From Desulfitobacterium dichloroeliminans LMG P-21439 (GTDB taxonomy: Bacteria; Bacillota; Desulfitobacteriia; Desulfitobacteriales; Desulfitobacteriaceae), in the NCBI RefSeq assembly GCF_000243135.2, contig NC_019903.1, positions 596,001-660,000 on the forward strand: 64,000 bases of DNA, given 5' to 3'. Of this stretch, positions 24,583 through 33,183 are shown in pieces. Under the pieces are notes generated by a model. That model had not been told where the DNA came from. It was given only the letters and a program-made list of their open reading frames with translations, and ran no database searches. Made by a program: the position numbers and the translations under genes. Each line of letters begins with the position of its first letter. Positions within the stretch are counted from its first letter, which is position 1.

Positions 24583-26076
24583 TGTTTTATCGCTGTTACG
24601 GCTACTGGCTCCGGAATAACCACGTGCACCTGCCGAGTTACTACGAGAATTTCCTTTGCCTTGTCTGCCGCGATAGTTTCCACCGGGTCCGCCATCGCGA
24701 TAATTTCCGCGTCGACCATACCCACCTTGATCGGGACGTCCTTGATTACCTTTTACTCGTAAGGGAGCGACTCCTGTCAATTCGGTTACAGCCTGAACAG
24801 GTTCCTTTGTCATTATTTTTAAGGCTGCCGATAATAAGGTTACTGAATCGGTATCTTCCAATAAATTTTCAGCTAGGTGTTTGTAATTCTGGAGGTCTTC
24901 CTCAGCTATGACGCGTAGCATTTTTTCTATGGCAACCCGTTGTTGAACCTCGATAGCTTCGATCATAGTAGGAATATTTTTGCGCGTTATTTTACGTTTA
25001 GTAAGCTGTTCAATCAGCCTTAGATGACCTATCTCCCGTGGGGTGACAAAGGTTACAGCTAGGCCTGTTTTTCCCGCTCTGCCTGTACGACCAATTCGAT
25101 GCACATAGCTTTCTGGATCTTGAGGAATATCGAAATTATAGACATGAGTTACTCCGCTAATATCCAATCCCCTCGCCGCAACATCCGTTGCCACTAAGAC
25201 TTCGATGGATCCCTCCTTGAACTGTCTCATGACGCTATCCCGTTTGCTCTGGGATAAATCTCCATGAATGCCTTCCGCTGAATAGCCCCGTTTGTTTAAG
25301 GCTTCGGAAAGCTCATCAACTCTACTTTTTGTCCGTCCAAAAACAATGGCTAAATCAGGAGATTGAATATCTAACAAACGACAAAGAACATCAAATTTCA
25401 TCTTTTCCGGTACTTCAAGGTAATCTTGTTCGATGTTCGCAACCGTAACCTCTTTGCCCTTTATGCTGATGAGCTCTGGATCTTTCATAAATTTTTGGGC
25501 GAGATTTTGGATTTGCCTTGGCATGGTCGCTGAAAACAGCAAGGTTTGTCGTGCTTCTGGGATTTCCTGAAGTATGGTTTCAATATCTTCTACGAAACCC
25601 ATGTTTAGCATTTCGTCGGCCTCATCCAAAATAACCATATTGATATTTTGCAGGCGAATGGTGCGTCTGCGCATATGATCCATGAGGCGACCCGGCGTCG
25701 CTACGATGATATGGGGTCTTTTTTTAAGCGCCCTAATCTGGCGGTCAATCTCTTGTCCACCGTATATCGGCAGGGTGCGGATTCCCTTAAACTGACCGAT
25801 TTTATTGAGTTCTTCAGCGACCTGTACCGCTAATTCTCGAGTAGGTGTAAGTACGATTCCTTGAATATCTTCGGAGGTCTCGGCGATTTTCTGAATCAAA
25901 GGGATTCCAAAGGCCGCCGTTTTTCCCGTACCCGTTTGAGCTTGTCCGATGACATCCTTGCCTTCTAAGGCAAGGGGTATTGTTTGTTCTTGAATCGGGG
26001 TGGCTTCTTCGAAACCCATATTGAGCACAGATTTAATTAGAGGTTCTGATAAACCAAGTTCTTTAAAGGTTGACAT
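24574..26076 (-). CDS. DEAD-box ATP-dependent RNA helicase (CshA/DeaD type)
   Basis: The 500-residue cytoplasmic RNA helicase remodels structured RNA in ribosome assembly or decay. In order it has the Q motif ([10 protein letters not shown]...[11 protein letters not shown]), motif I '[10 protein letters not shown]' near residue 50, '[13 protein letters not shown]', the DEAD box '[14 protein letters not shown]' near 152, 'SATMP', '[12 protein letters not shown]' and '[11 protein letters not shown]'. A helical extension of about 100 residues follows, then a Gly/Arg/Asn/Ser-rich tail with RGG-like repeats that bind RNA. The length fits CshA. It is a single gene with a terminator. Confidence 0.94.
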   Translation of the reverse strand: MSTFKELGLSEPLIKSVLNMGFEEATPIQEQTIPLALEGKDVIGQAQTGTGKTAAFGIPLIQKIAETSEDIQGIVLTPTRELAVQVAEELNKIGQFKGIRTLPIYGGQEIDRQIRALKKRPHIIVATPGRLMDHMRRRTIRLQNINMVILDEADEMLNMGFVEDIETILQEIPEARQTLLFSATMPRQIQNLAQKFMKDPELISIKGKEVTVANIEQDYLEVPEKMKFDVLCRLLDIQSPDLAIVFGRTKSRVDELSEALNKRGYSAEGIHGDLSQSKRDSVMRQFKEGSIEVLVATDVAARGLDISGVTHVYNFDIPQDPESYVHRIGRTGRAGKTGLAVTFVTPREIGHLRLIEQLTKRKITRKNIPTMIEAIEVQQRVAIEKMLRVIAEEDLQNYKHLAENLLEDTDSVTLLSAALKIMTKEPVQAVTELTGVAPLRVKGNQGRPDQGGYGRRGNYRDGGPGGNYRGRQGKGNSRSNSAGARGYSGASSRNSDKTNR

Positions 26077-26199
26077 GATAATTTTAATCTCCTTTTTATA
26101 TCTATATTGATGTAGTTTTCCAATTCGACCAAGATTTAATACAAGGCCTTATCTAAAATAGTATACCACAAGGGGTGCCAAGAGATATGTATTAGCCAT

Positions 26200-26622
26200 T
26201 TACCGCTCTTGGAAAACCTTCAACTCCGCATTTAATCGTGTGGCTTCCCTATAATCGATAGCATAGGAAAAGAAGTGAACCACAAGAAAGACAGCAAATA
26301 CAGCTCCGGCAACAGCAAACATCATTGGTCCATACATGATGTCCATTAAGTAACCAAAGGACAGGATCATTGCTTCTAGGACAGAGAGTTGCAGAATCTT
26401 TCGGATAATCATCTGCCTAATTGTAAGTTCCCTTTTCGAATAGGTCGCGAAAGAAGGGACCACCCCAATTAAACCAAAAATAAATGGTGAAAAATAGGCG
26501 TCATAGCCAAAACGTCGATCCGGCTCATAGATTAGGCCGAGGACAGCAATGACGAGGGTGACGCAAGTCACGATGATAAAAAAGCTCATCAGACTTTTTT
26601 TGAAAAATTCACTGAAGCTCAT
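26200..26622 (-). CDS. DUF3021 family membrane protein
   Basis: The 140-residue protein has four membrane helices (about 13-31, 44-60, 75-92, 100-122). Its gene starts 1 nt after the stop of a LytTR regulator gene, a pairing characteristic of DUF3021 as recalled. Such pairs resemble LytTR regulatory systems in which the membrane partner restrains the DNA-binding partner. The function is otherwise unknown. The start ATG overlaps the coupling region TAGCATG, so translation is probably coupled. Confidence 0.82.
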   Translation of the reverse strand: MSFSEFFKKSLMSFFIIVTCVTLVIAVLGLIYEPDRRFGYDAYFSPFIFGLIGVVPSFATYSKRELTIRQMIIRKILQLSVLEAMILSFGYLMDIMYGPMMFAVAGAVFAVFLVVHFFSYAIDYREATRLNAELKVFQER

Positions 26623-26623
26623 G

Positions 26624-27064
26624 CTAACACCCTTTTAACCTTTCCTTGAGTTGGGGAACATATTGCCTTGAGATAATCACCGATTCTTCGTTGGTCAGTT
26701 TCGCTAGAAAGCGACCATTAAGGGCGGGCTTGATGGAGTGAACCTTCATCAGATTCACGATGACTGACTTAGAACAACGAAAGAAGTGGCATTCTTCATA
26801 GCCGGACTCCAATTCATATAACTTACTTTTAAGCTCATAAACCTTGCTTTCTAAATAAGCAAACACCTTGTTGTCCACGGCTTCGATATAATATATATCC
26901 TTCAAGGAGATATAGAAGATTTGCGAACCTTGGAAGGCTTCCATTGAAATTTCCCTAGATTTAAGAAAATCCACAATCTCACTAATACTGGCAGTGACTT
27001 CATGGCATTGGATTAAAACCTGTTCTTCTTCTGTCTCGTCGATAGTTTCCACATTGATCTTCAT
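26624..27064 (-). CDS. LytTR-domain transcriptional regulator
   Basis: ATG 27064 (MKINVETIDETEEE) is chosen, giving 146 residues. The frame is open upstream into the hydrolase gene without a start site of quality. The LytTR domain spans about residues 40-143: 'IFYISLKDIYYIEAVDNKVFAYLESKVYELKSKLYELE', 'CHFFRCSKSVIVNLMKVHSIKPALNGRFLAKL' and 'VIISRQYVPQLKERL'. There is no receiver domain, as in the stand-alone LytTR regulators paired with DUF3021. It probably controls its own operon and perhaps the hydrolase gene 74 bp upstream. Confidence 0.88.
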   Translation of the reverse strand: MKINVETIDETEEEQVLIQCHEVTASISEIVDFLKSREISMEAFQGSQIFYISLKDIYYIEAVDNKVFAYLESKVYELKSKLYELESGYEECHFFRCSKSVIVNLMKVHSIKPALNGRFLAKLTNEESVIISRQYVPQLKERLKGC

Positions 27065-27137
27065 GGGGAAAGCAACCTCATTCCTTAGCCATCTTGTTGT
27101 AGAGAAGAAAGTGGAAGCCGCCTGAACATGTGGCTTG

Positions 27138-28451
27138 TCAATAAACTGCTTTGATCTTAAGGCCCCCTGAGTCCTTGAGGTAATAATCAAAGTAATTGAG
27201 CACAACCTCATTCATCGTCTCAAGACAATAGCGGCTGTCTATATTTCCGGTACCTAACATCCCAGCCAATACCGGTGAAAATAAGGGCAGATCCGTAAAG
27301 TTTAAATGTCCGGCTCCTACGAAAACCACTTGGCGAGCATCAACAGCATGCTTGGTTGCCTTCATATTACCATAGTTTTCCCCCGCTGCGGACGCCTCAG
27401 CAAAATGTTCTTCATTGAAAATATCCAAGAGAGGGGTGGGATAAGGCTCTTGATTTAAGATTACTTGGTTATCAACATAATCGATTTCTTCACCAAGCAT
27501 GGTTCCATCCAAGACGATTACGGCATCAATATCCATGCGCTTTCTTCCTAAGTCAGCAGCGGTGGCACCTCCTAAGGAATGGCCTAAGAGGCCGATGCGT
27601 TCAGGGTCAATGATAGTGTAGACCTCTGATGCCCTTTCTTTTTTTACATTTTCGAGGATGGCATTCAAGACCAGATTCATATCCTCACTTCTTAGTTTCA
27701 ACCATCGATGGGTGAGTTCATAGGTCTCTTGCTCATTGTACTTACCCGTTTGGGATTGGATAGCGATAGCATCATTCATGAAGTTAGTATCAACAAAGAT
27801 CATTTTGTCATCCGTTTGTTTTGTAAAAAAGGCGTGATAGGTATGATCGATACTGCCGACCACATAGCCATGGCTGGCCAGTTCCATAAAGGTGGAATAA
27901 TTGCTGCCGCGAAAACCAAAAGAGCCGTGGGAAAAGAGGATCAAAGGATAGGTTTCGTTCTCTTGCTGTTTTTCCGGATACCAAAACTGGATGGTTACGT
28001 TCCGATAACTACCAGTATCGTCATAGCTTTCAATTCGGGTGGGGTCTGTCAGGGTATGGCTTTCTGTTTGCACTGGGTAAGTTCCTGTAACCGGGAGTGC
28101 TTCAAATTGTGGAAAGATTAGAGCGGGTACAAGTACGACGGTTAGGAAGAGGCAGTGTCCTAAGGATATTAGGATGGCGCGTTTTATTTTCAAAGGCTTT
28201 TCAGGTGTTGGGCTATTTCTCACAAGGTAAAATCCACTTAACACAGCCTCGATGAGTAATACCAAAAAAAGAGGAATCCATTGAAAACCCCATTGGATGA
28301 CTTGGAAGACGAGGAGTAGGGCAAAAAGGCCAAAGGTGGCAAGGCGGACAATAGGCTTGAATCGGTTTTGCATTACGTTTGTTTTTAGAGAATAAATTAC
28401 TAAGCCAACTTCAATTCCCAGAACTAAGAGCAAAATGATAGTACTCATCAT
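27138..28451 (-). CDS. Membrane-anchored alpha/beta hydrolase, PAF-acetylhydrolase-like
   Basis: ATG 28451 (MMSTIILLLV) is chosen for its GGGAGGG site. The open frame upstream to 28556 has no site. The product is 437 residues. Four hydrophobic helices fill the first 120 residues. The catalytic domain carries 'YPLILFSHGSFG' (oxyanion hole) and the nucleophile in 'GLLGHSLGGATAADLG'. The Asp is probably in 'AVIVLDGTM' and the His in 'VGAGHLNFTD'. The fold and spacing resemble platelet-activating-factor acetylhydrolase/dienelactone hydrolase types, acting on lipid esters. The substrate is unknown. It is upstream of the LytTR/DUF3021 pair on the same strand. Confidence 0.82.
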   Translation of the reverse strand: MMSTIILLLVLGIEVGLVIYSLKTNVMQNRFKPIVRLATFGLFALLLVFQVIQWGFQWIPLFLVLLIEAVLSGFYLVRNSPTPEKPLKIKRAILISLGHCLFLTVVLVPALIFPQFEALPVTGTYPVQTESHTLTDPTRIESYDDTGSYRNVTIQFWYPEKQQENETYPLILFSHGSFGFRGSNYSTFMELASHGYVVGSIDHTYHAFFTKQTDDKMIFVDTNFMNDAIAIQSQTGKYNEQETYELTHRWLKLRSEDMNLVLNAILENVKKERASEVYTIIDPERIGLLGHSLGGATAADLGRKRMDIDAVIVLDGTMLGEEIDYVDNQVILNQEPYPTPLLDIFNEEHFAEASAAGENYGNMKATKHAVDARQVVFVGAGHLNFTDLPLFSPVLAGMLGTGNIDSRYCLETMNEVVLNYFDYYLKDSGGLKIKAVY

Positions 28452-28562
28452 TAAAGTACCCTCCCATAATTTAGATTCTACAAGGAGAATAATCCTAATC
28501 TTGGGATCCATCAATAGGTCAGGAGGTAGGTTGCAGAAACCAAAGGTAAGTTGCACAAAAGA

Positions 28563-28590
28563 AAAAGGCCAAGAAAATTCTTGGCTTTTT
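28563..28590. terminator. Bidirectional terminator-like hairpin
   Basis: The stem GCCAAGAA/TTCTTGGC with a 2-nt loop is flanked by A5 on the left and T5 on the right. Confidence 0.7.
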
Positions 28591-28615
28591 CTCGAATCAG
28601 AAAAGGTTAAGCGAA

Positions 28616-28744
28616 CTAGCCTAGCAGCAATTCACTGAGGAGACTTCTAAGAGCACCTAGCACAATTCTTAGTGCTAAGAGAATAGCCACACTAGCAGCA
28701 ATGACGGTTGAAAGGGGGATGGCTTCCATATTGATATCAAACAT
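28616..28744 (-). CDS. Small hydrophobic peptide, 42 residues
   Basis: A short open frame starts at ATG 28744 behind a GGTGGTGAAG purine stretch and ends with TAG. The peptide (MFDINMEAIPLSTVIAASV, then AILLALRIVLGALRSLLSELLLG) has one predicted membrane or amphipathic helix from about residue 12 to 41. It lies about 100 bp downstream of the DsrE-like gene on the same strand. I do not recognise the family. Support comes from its ribosome site and composition only, so it could be a chance frame. Confidence 0.5.
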   Translation of the reverse strand: MFDINMEAIPLSTVIAASVAILLALRIVLGALRSLLSELLLG

Positions 28745-28841
28745 TACTTCACCACCTTTTTGGATTCTCATGATTCACGAGAAGAAGATAGCCTTGTCTG
28801 CTATAACTTATTCACGTTGTCCAAAGGTTGTGAGTCAAAAG

Positions 28842-29405
28842 CTAGATAAACAACTGGATTTGAGACTCTAGGGCCTCCTGTAGAAAATCAGTGGCGGTTA
28901 TGATCTGCACTTCAGAGAGTAATTCTTCTTGCTTAAAGCCCATCACATCCACGGAGAGCTTGCAAACATAGAATTTTACACCCTTTTTCCGTGCTCCATT
29001 GAGGAAGGCTGTGAGAGGTGGAGTGTCATCGTCCTCCATCATTTCTTTAAGCATGGCTTTACCCAGCCCTGCCATATTCATGCGGGAGAGGGGTAACTCT
29101 TCGATTCCCTTGGGAGTGACGAGGCCAAACATCTGCTCAAAAAGGGTTTTATCCTCAAAGGTCATTTTGTCAGGATCCCGTACTAGGGTCAGTCCCCAAA
29201 AAGCAAAAAACATGGTGACCTCCAGGCCCATCTCTCGCCCGGCATTGGCAAGAACCAAACCTGCGAGTGCCTTGTCATAATCACCGCTGAACATCAGCAG
29301 GGTCATTTTCTTATTTTTAGCTAGGTTCGTGCTCAAATCTCCTGAGTTCGTTTTTTGCTCTTTGACTTGGCCAGTTTGCGTGGCCTTTTTTTGTTGTGCA
29401 TTCAT
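28842..29405 (-). CDS. DsrE/DsrF/DrsH-like family protein
   Basis: ATG 29405 (MNAQQKK) is favoured because GGAGG lies 8 nt before it, overlapping an earlier in-frame ATG. The product is 187 residues. After a polar Gln/Lys-rich N-terminus of about 32 residues comes the DsrE fold: 'KMTLLMFSGDYDKALAGLVLANAGREMGLEVTMFFAFWGLTLV', then a helical insert, then 'GVKFYVCKLSVDVMGF' with a single conserved Cys. This DsrE subfamily (peroxiredoxin-like, COG2210 type) is linked to sulfur transfer. It lies downstream of the [FeFe] hydrogenase gene, separated by about 135 bp, perhaps in one operon. Confidence 0.85.
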   Translation of the reverse strand: MNAQQKKATQTGQVKEQKTNSGDLSTNLAKNKKMTLLMFSGDYDKALAGLVLANAGREMGLEVTMFFAFWGLTLVRDPDKMTFEDKTLFEQMFGLVTPKGIEELPLSRMNMAGLGKAMLKEMMEDDDTPPLTAFLNGARKKGVKFYVCKLSVDVMGFKQEELLSEVQIITATDFLQEALESQIQLFI

Positions 29406-29539
29406 ATTCTCGGCCTCCATGTCGATTGCAAATTGAGCATGATATCAAAAGTGAACACTGGACTACCCGTCCTGTCGCCTGCCTCGATAGGGGTGGGGCG
29501 TCAAAGGGCGGTTAACTCCCATTATGGACTCGACTTCGT

Positions 29540-30817
29540 TTAAAAGTCCCGCTGGAAGATTGCGGCTGACTCCCCGCCCAGCAACTCTTCCACGCTATCG
29601 ATGCCTAGTTGTTGAAGCAGCCCAAGAACATACTGGTTATCTGCCGGAGTAGGGGCCTCAGCTTCTGCCCCGTAATTGTTTACAAATGCCGTACCTTTAT
29701 CTACCTGGAGCAAAGCTTTGGGGCCACCGACGCAGCCACCAACACAGCCCATTCCTTCGTAAAAGTTAGCTTTAATATCATCGTTCATAAGGTCACTGAG
29801 CATGGCCTTGCATTCTTTGATTCCGTCCGCCTGGATCGATTTGATCTTCACCGGCTTATCCGGTCGAATCCGGTTTAAAGTATCGGAGATGGATTTCGAT
29901 ACCCCGCCAGTACGGGCATAAATCCTACCACTGGTCGAGGAGTGTTCGCTGGGGATATCCTCCATATCTTCAGGATGGATATCGGTAGCTTCGAAAATCT
30001 GCTTTAACTCATGAAAGGTGAGAACTGCATCGACAGCATCCCGAATATCCGGCTCCTTGGCTTCTGCCTTCTTAGCAATACAAGGACCGATAAATACAGT
30101 TTTAGCACAGGGATGCATACGTTTGATTCCACGTCCACAGGCAACCATAGGAGAAACGGAGGGTGAGATATGAGGAACGAGTTTATCATAAACCTTTTTG
30201 ACCATACTTACCCAGATAGGGCAGCAGCAGCTGGTTAAAACGAAGTCCTTATCTGTTTTAACATGTTCATCAAACTCCAAGGCTTCTTTTAAACTTAAGA
30301 CATCGGCAAAGAGTGCCACTTCGACCATTCCGTAAAAGCCCAGATGCTTCAGGGCCGCACGAAGCTTACCCATTGTAACTTCACTGCCGAATTGCCCAAT
30401 AATGGCGGGAGCGACCATGGCAAAGACGGGTACTTCCTTCCCTTGCAATAGCTCCACAAGAGGAATAAATTCTTTTTTATCCACTAAACTATCGAGGGAA
30501 CAGGTCTCAATACATTCGCCACAATGGGTACAGTTACGATCTTGGATAACCACATGGCCTTCCATATCACGGACCACCGCATCAAAGAGACAGGCGGCCT
30601 CGCAATTGTGATTTTCATCATCGCTTCCCTTATCACATGACTTAACCTGAAATACAACCTTGTCGGGGTCGCCTTTTCCTAAGGCATACTGGATATACTG
30701 TTTAGTATGCTCATCCCCAGTAGACTCTATGGCATCGATTTCCTCTTGAAGATTTCCCTGATAAGAGGCTTTGACCAAGCGGCCGAATATTTCTTCATAA
30801 GTTAGATGACTCATCAT
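29540..30817 (-). CDS. [FeFe] hydrogenase-like protein, divergent H-cluster motifs
   Basis: The 425-residue cytoplasmic protein has two N-terminal Fe-S segments: 'NHNCEAACLFDAV' and 'CTHCGECIETC' near residue 96. The hydrogenase large C-terminal domain begins at about 125 ('PVFAMVAPAIIGQFG'). H-cluster motif 1 is TSCCCPIW, with an extra Cys. Motif 2 is 'FIGPCIAKKAEA' rather than MPC-x-AKK-x-E. Motif 3 is 'EGMGCVGGCVGG' rather than E-x-MAC-x-GGC. All cysteines for the H-cluster are kept. This pattern suits a putative sensory or ancillary [FeFe] group better than the M1 catalytic enzyme; function is inferred only. AGGGAGGG precedes the ATG. Confidence 0.85.
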   Translation of the reverse strand: MMSHLTYEEIFGRLVKASYQGNLQEEIDAIESTGDEHTKQYIQYALGKGDPDKVVFQVKSCDKGSDDENHNCEAACLFDAVVRDMEGHVVIQDRNCTHCGECIETCSLDSLVDKKEFIPLVELLQGKEVPVFAMVAPAIIGQFGSEVTMGKLRAALKHLGFYGMVEVALFADVLSLKEALEFDEHVKTDKDFVLTSCCCPIWVSMVKKVYDKLVPHISPSVSPMVACGRGIKRMHPCAKTVFIGPCIAKKAEAKEPDIRDAVDAVLTFHELKQIFEATDIHPEDMEDIPSEHSSTSGRIYARTGGVSKSISDTLNRIRPDKPVKIKSIQADGIKECKAMLSDLMNDDIKANFYEGMGCVGGCVGGPKALLQVDKGTAFVNNYGAEAEAPTPADNQYVLGLLQQLGIDSVEELLGGESAAIFQRDF

Positions 30818-31059
30818 TTGCCCTCCCTTTTCATAGAAGACTCGGCTTTGTTAGGCCTCATGTCAATACATGGAAAGGCGAAGTCGTTGTTTGCCTTTGT
30901 ACACCGTGAAAGCTAGCCTTTCCGATATGCTGACCGAAATTAGTATACCCCTAACCTGCTTTGCTCACTCCACTTTTACATAAATGGGCAATGCAATAAC
31001 AATTACTAAGAGAAGAAGGCGAGAATTTTAGCTGGAAAAATTTTTATTTAGTTTTAGTG

Positions 31060-31088
31060 TTGAAAAAGTTTTTGCCTTATGCTATTAT
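31060..31088 (+). promoter_or_regulatory. Promoter of tRNA-Thr(UGU)
   Basis: TTGAAA (31060-31065), 17 nt, TATTAT (31083-31088), ending 19 bp before the tRNA. Confidence 0.72.
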
Positions 31089-31107
31089 AAGTTCTGTCGC
31101 AAGACAA

Positions 31108-31183
31108 GCCGATGTAGCTCAATTGGTAGAGCAGCTGATTTGTAATCAGCAGGTTACAGGTTCGAGTCCTGCCATCGGCTCCA
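31108..31183 (+). tRNA. tRNA-Thr (anticodon UGU)
   Basis: The cloverleaf is complete. The acceptor arms are GCCGATG/CATCGGC, and the anticodon arm GCTGA-TTTGTAA-TCAGC has TGT at its centre. The T arm has GGTTCGAGTCC, and CCA is encoded (31181-31183). It reads ACA/ACG codons and complements the CGU isoacceptor at 23.9 kb. Confidence 0.97.
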
Positions 31184-31194
31184 TATGAAGTATA

Positions 31195-31221
31195 AGCCCG
31201 CAAGCAATTGCGGGCTTTTTG
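31195..31221 (+). terminator. Terminator after tRNA-Thr(UGU)
   Basis: The stem AGCCCGCAA/TTGCGGGCT is followed by T5. Confidence 0.88.
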
Positions 31222-31251
31222 TTATACCTATTTTGCAAAGCAAGTGAAAAA

Positions 31252-31290
31252 AGATCTCCTGAGAGAAGCCGAAGCAACCACTCAGGAGAC
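31252..31290 (-). terminator. Terminator after the MFS gene
   Basis: The stem TCTCCTGAG/CTCAGGAGA with a 17-nt loop is followed on the minus strand by TCTTTTTTC, about 35 bp past the MFS stop. Confidence 0.75.
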
Positions 31291-31322
31291 TAAAAACGAG
31301 AATAATCGTTATAACTGAAGGT

Positions 31323-32528
31323 CTAAGCGCTTCGCTGAGCTCGTGCCGCAGGATGGCTTTTCATGAAAAGCGCAATTATACCGGCGATGAGTGGTAGGAC
31401 AAAGAGGGTGGAAATAGCCATTTGCAGTCCCCATAGATCGGCGATGCCTCCGATCAGAACCACTGCCAGCCCTCCGATTCCTCCAGCAAAGCCTAATGTC
31501 AAACCTGCTGCCATGGCCTTGTTATGAGGAATAACTTCCTGAGCTGCAACCACGGTCACAGAAAAGCTCGAAAGCAGAGAGGCCCCAGCTAAGGCGAGAA
31601 AGATAGTGCTCAATGTTCCCTCTGTAAAGAGGAAGGCAAAGAACAAAGGGGTTGCCAGGAAGAGAGAACCCACAATCAACGGCTTCCGACCAAACCGATC
31701 AGAGATAAAACCGCCAGTGATTCCACCCATCGCCCCAGCAGCCAGCATGATGGTGACCAAGTGGCTGGCTGCAATATTGGATAGGTTTTGGGATTTAAAA
31801 TACAGAGGAAGCATAGTGAGCATTCCCGTATAAGCTAAAGAGCGTACAGCGATGACTCCGACGATCGCGATCAATTCTTTGGCAGCGGCTTTCAGGGATA
31901 CCAGCAAAGCAGAAAATTCAGGCGGCTTTTGGGGAGAGAGATCGACTCGGGGAGCAAAGAAGAGCAGCAGCAAGGATACCATTACGCCGGGAATCACCAT
32001 ATAAAGGGTTCCCTGCAAGCCTTGGGCCTCGAATAAGGGCACTAAGAGCAGGGGGCTTAGAGCAAAACCAAAATTACCAAAGGCAATAAAGGCAGAAAGC
32101 AACACCGCTTTATATTCCCCGCTGAGTATATTGACCATGGTGGAGGCTTGGGGATGGAAAGCTGCCGTACCAAGTCCGGCCAGAGTCGCTAAGATGACGA
32201 GAAGGACATAATTCTCATGAACCACCCCCGTCAAGCTGAGCATGATGGCCATCCAAAGGGTTCCGACATAGAGAAACCAGCGTTTACCTCGGCGATCCAG
32301 ATAGTAGCCGATAAAAGGTTGAACTAAGGAAGATGAGATGGTAAAGGAAGATACAAGGATGGCTGCTTGAGTTGCTGTAAAGTCCGGATGTAGAATAATG
32401 AGAAAGGGAAGCATCTGGGGAAGAAAGTTACTATAGAGATCATTAAGCATATGGGCTAGAGATAATACACCAATCTTAGAGTATTCAATCGGTTGTTTTT
32501 CAATCGATTGTTTTACTGTAACGGACAT
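31323..32528 (-). CDS. MFS transporter, fosmidomycin-resistance (Fsr)-like
   Basis: The 401-residue protein has 12 helices. The first, 'IGVLSLAHMLNDLYSNFLPQMLPFLI', is the hallmark of Fsr-type exporters. Motif A is visible as 'GYYLDRRGKRWFLYVG' near residue 75, and 'GGFISDRFGRKPLIVGSL' repeats it in the second half near 275. It would be a proton antiporter for a small drug or metabolite; the true substrate is unknown. It sits 24 bp downstream of an Rrf2 regulator gene on the same strand, so the regulator probably governs it. Confidence 0.88.
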   Translation of the reverse strand: MSVTVKQSIEKQPIEYSKIGVLSLAHMLNDLYSNFLPQMLPFLIILHPDFTATQAAILVSSFTISSSLVQPFIGYYLDRRGKRWFLYVGTLWMAIMLSLTGVVHENYVLLVILATLAGLGTAAFHPQASTMVNILSGEYKAVLLSAFIAFGNFGFALSPLLLVPLFEAQGLQGTLYMVIPGVMVSLLLLFFAPRVDLSPQKPPEFSALLVSLKAAAKELIAIVGVIAVRSLAYTGMLTMLPLYFKSQNLSNIAASHLVTIMLAAGAMGGITGGFISDRFGRKPLIVGSLFLATPLFFAFLFTEGTLSTIFLALAGASLLSSFSVTVVAAQEVIPHNKAMAAGLTLGFAGGIGGLAVVLIGGIADLWGLQMAISTLFVLPLIAGIIALFMKSHPAARAQRSA

Positions 32529-32552
32529 AAAGTTACCCCTCTCTATCAGTCC

Positions 32553-32933
32553 TTAGGCAAGATCTGATAGTTTCGTATTTCTTAATTTCTGTTCCATACT
32601 CATCTCTGCGGCGAGCATGACTTTCTTTATTGAGCAATCTGGGTTCGAGTTCAGACAGCAGTCAAACAAGGAGGTTTTCCCTTCGATAGCTTGAATGATA
32701 TCCAAGAACGAAATCTCTTCCCAATGGGGACTTAGAGAATACCCACCATTAACTCCTGGTGAAGAGCGAATCATCCCTTCCTTAACCAGCTTGTTAAGTA
32801 TTTTGGATAAGTAGGTCGGTGAAACACTTTGTTTTTCAGCTAATTCCTGAACCCCCATGTTTTTTTCTGAGCCGTTTTTGGCGAGAAATAAGATCGTGTG
32901 AAGAGCATAGTCCGTCGCCCGAGAATATTTCAC
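32553..32933 (-). CDS. Rrf2-family transcriptional regulator
   Basis: The 126-residue protein starts at GTG 32933 behind AGGAGGGTG. The winged helix covers about residues 1-80: 'MKYSRATDYALHTILFLAK', 'GVQELAEKQSVSPTYLSKILNKLVKEGMI' and 'SPGVNGGYSLS'. Three Cys in 'FDCCLNSNPDCSIKK' near 92-105 occupy the Fe-S ligand region of IscR/NsrR-type members, so it may sense NO, oxygen or cluster status. It precedes the Fsr-like exporter gene by 24 bp. Its promoter carries a dyad near the -10 that could be its own operator. Confidence 0.92.
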   Translation of the reverse strand: MKYSRATDYALHTILFLAKNGSEKNMGVQELAEKQSVSPTYLSKILNKLVKEGMIRSSPGVNGGYSLSPHWEEISFLDIIQAIEGKTSLFDCCLNSNPDCSIKKVMLAAEMSMEQKLRNTKLSDLA

Positions 32934-32970
32934 AAAAAAACACCCTCCTAATTATAAACTTCGTGTATCC

Positions 32971-32999
32971 ATGATATCCATAAATAGAATAGGTGTCAA
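32971..32999 (-). promoter_or_regulatory. Promoter of the Rrf2-MFS operon
   Basis: On the minus strand: TTGACA (32999-32994), 17 nt, TATCAT (32976-32971). A dyad around GATATC (ATGGATATCAT) overlaps the -10 and could be the Rrf2 operator. Confidence 0.75.
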
Positions 33000-33183
33000 T
33001 CTTTTTTGTGACGTATTCATGAAGTGCAATCAATGAGGATAGAACTATGGCATAAAGATAAAATAGTATATAATAAGCGGCAAGTGTTTGATAGTGTCAT
33101 AGGGATAAGCACAAAGATATAAGCACGAAGAGTGGAGCCTTAGGTAGGCATAGATAATAGAAGGATTGCTACAGGAAACGAGG

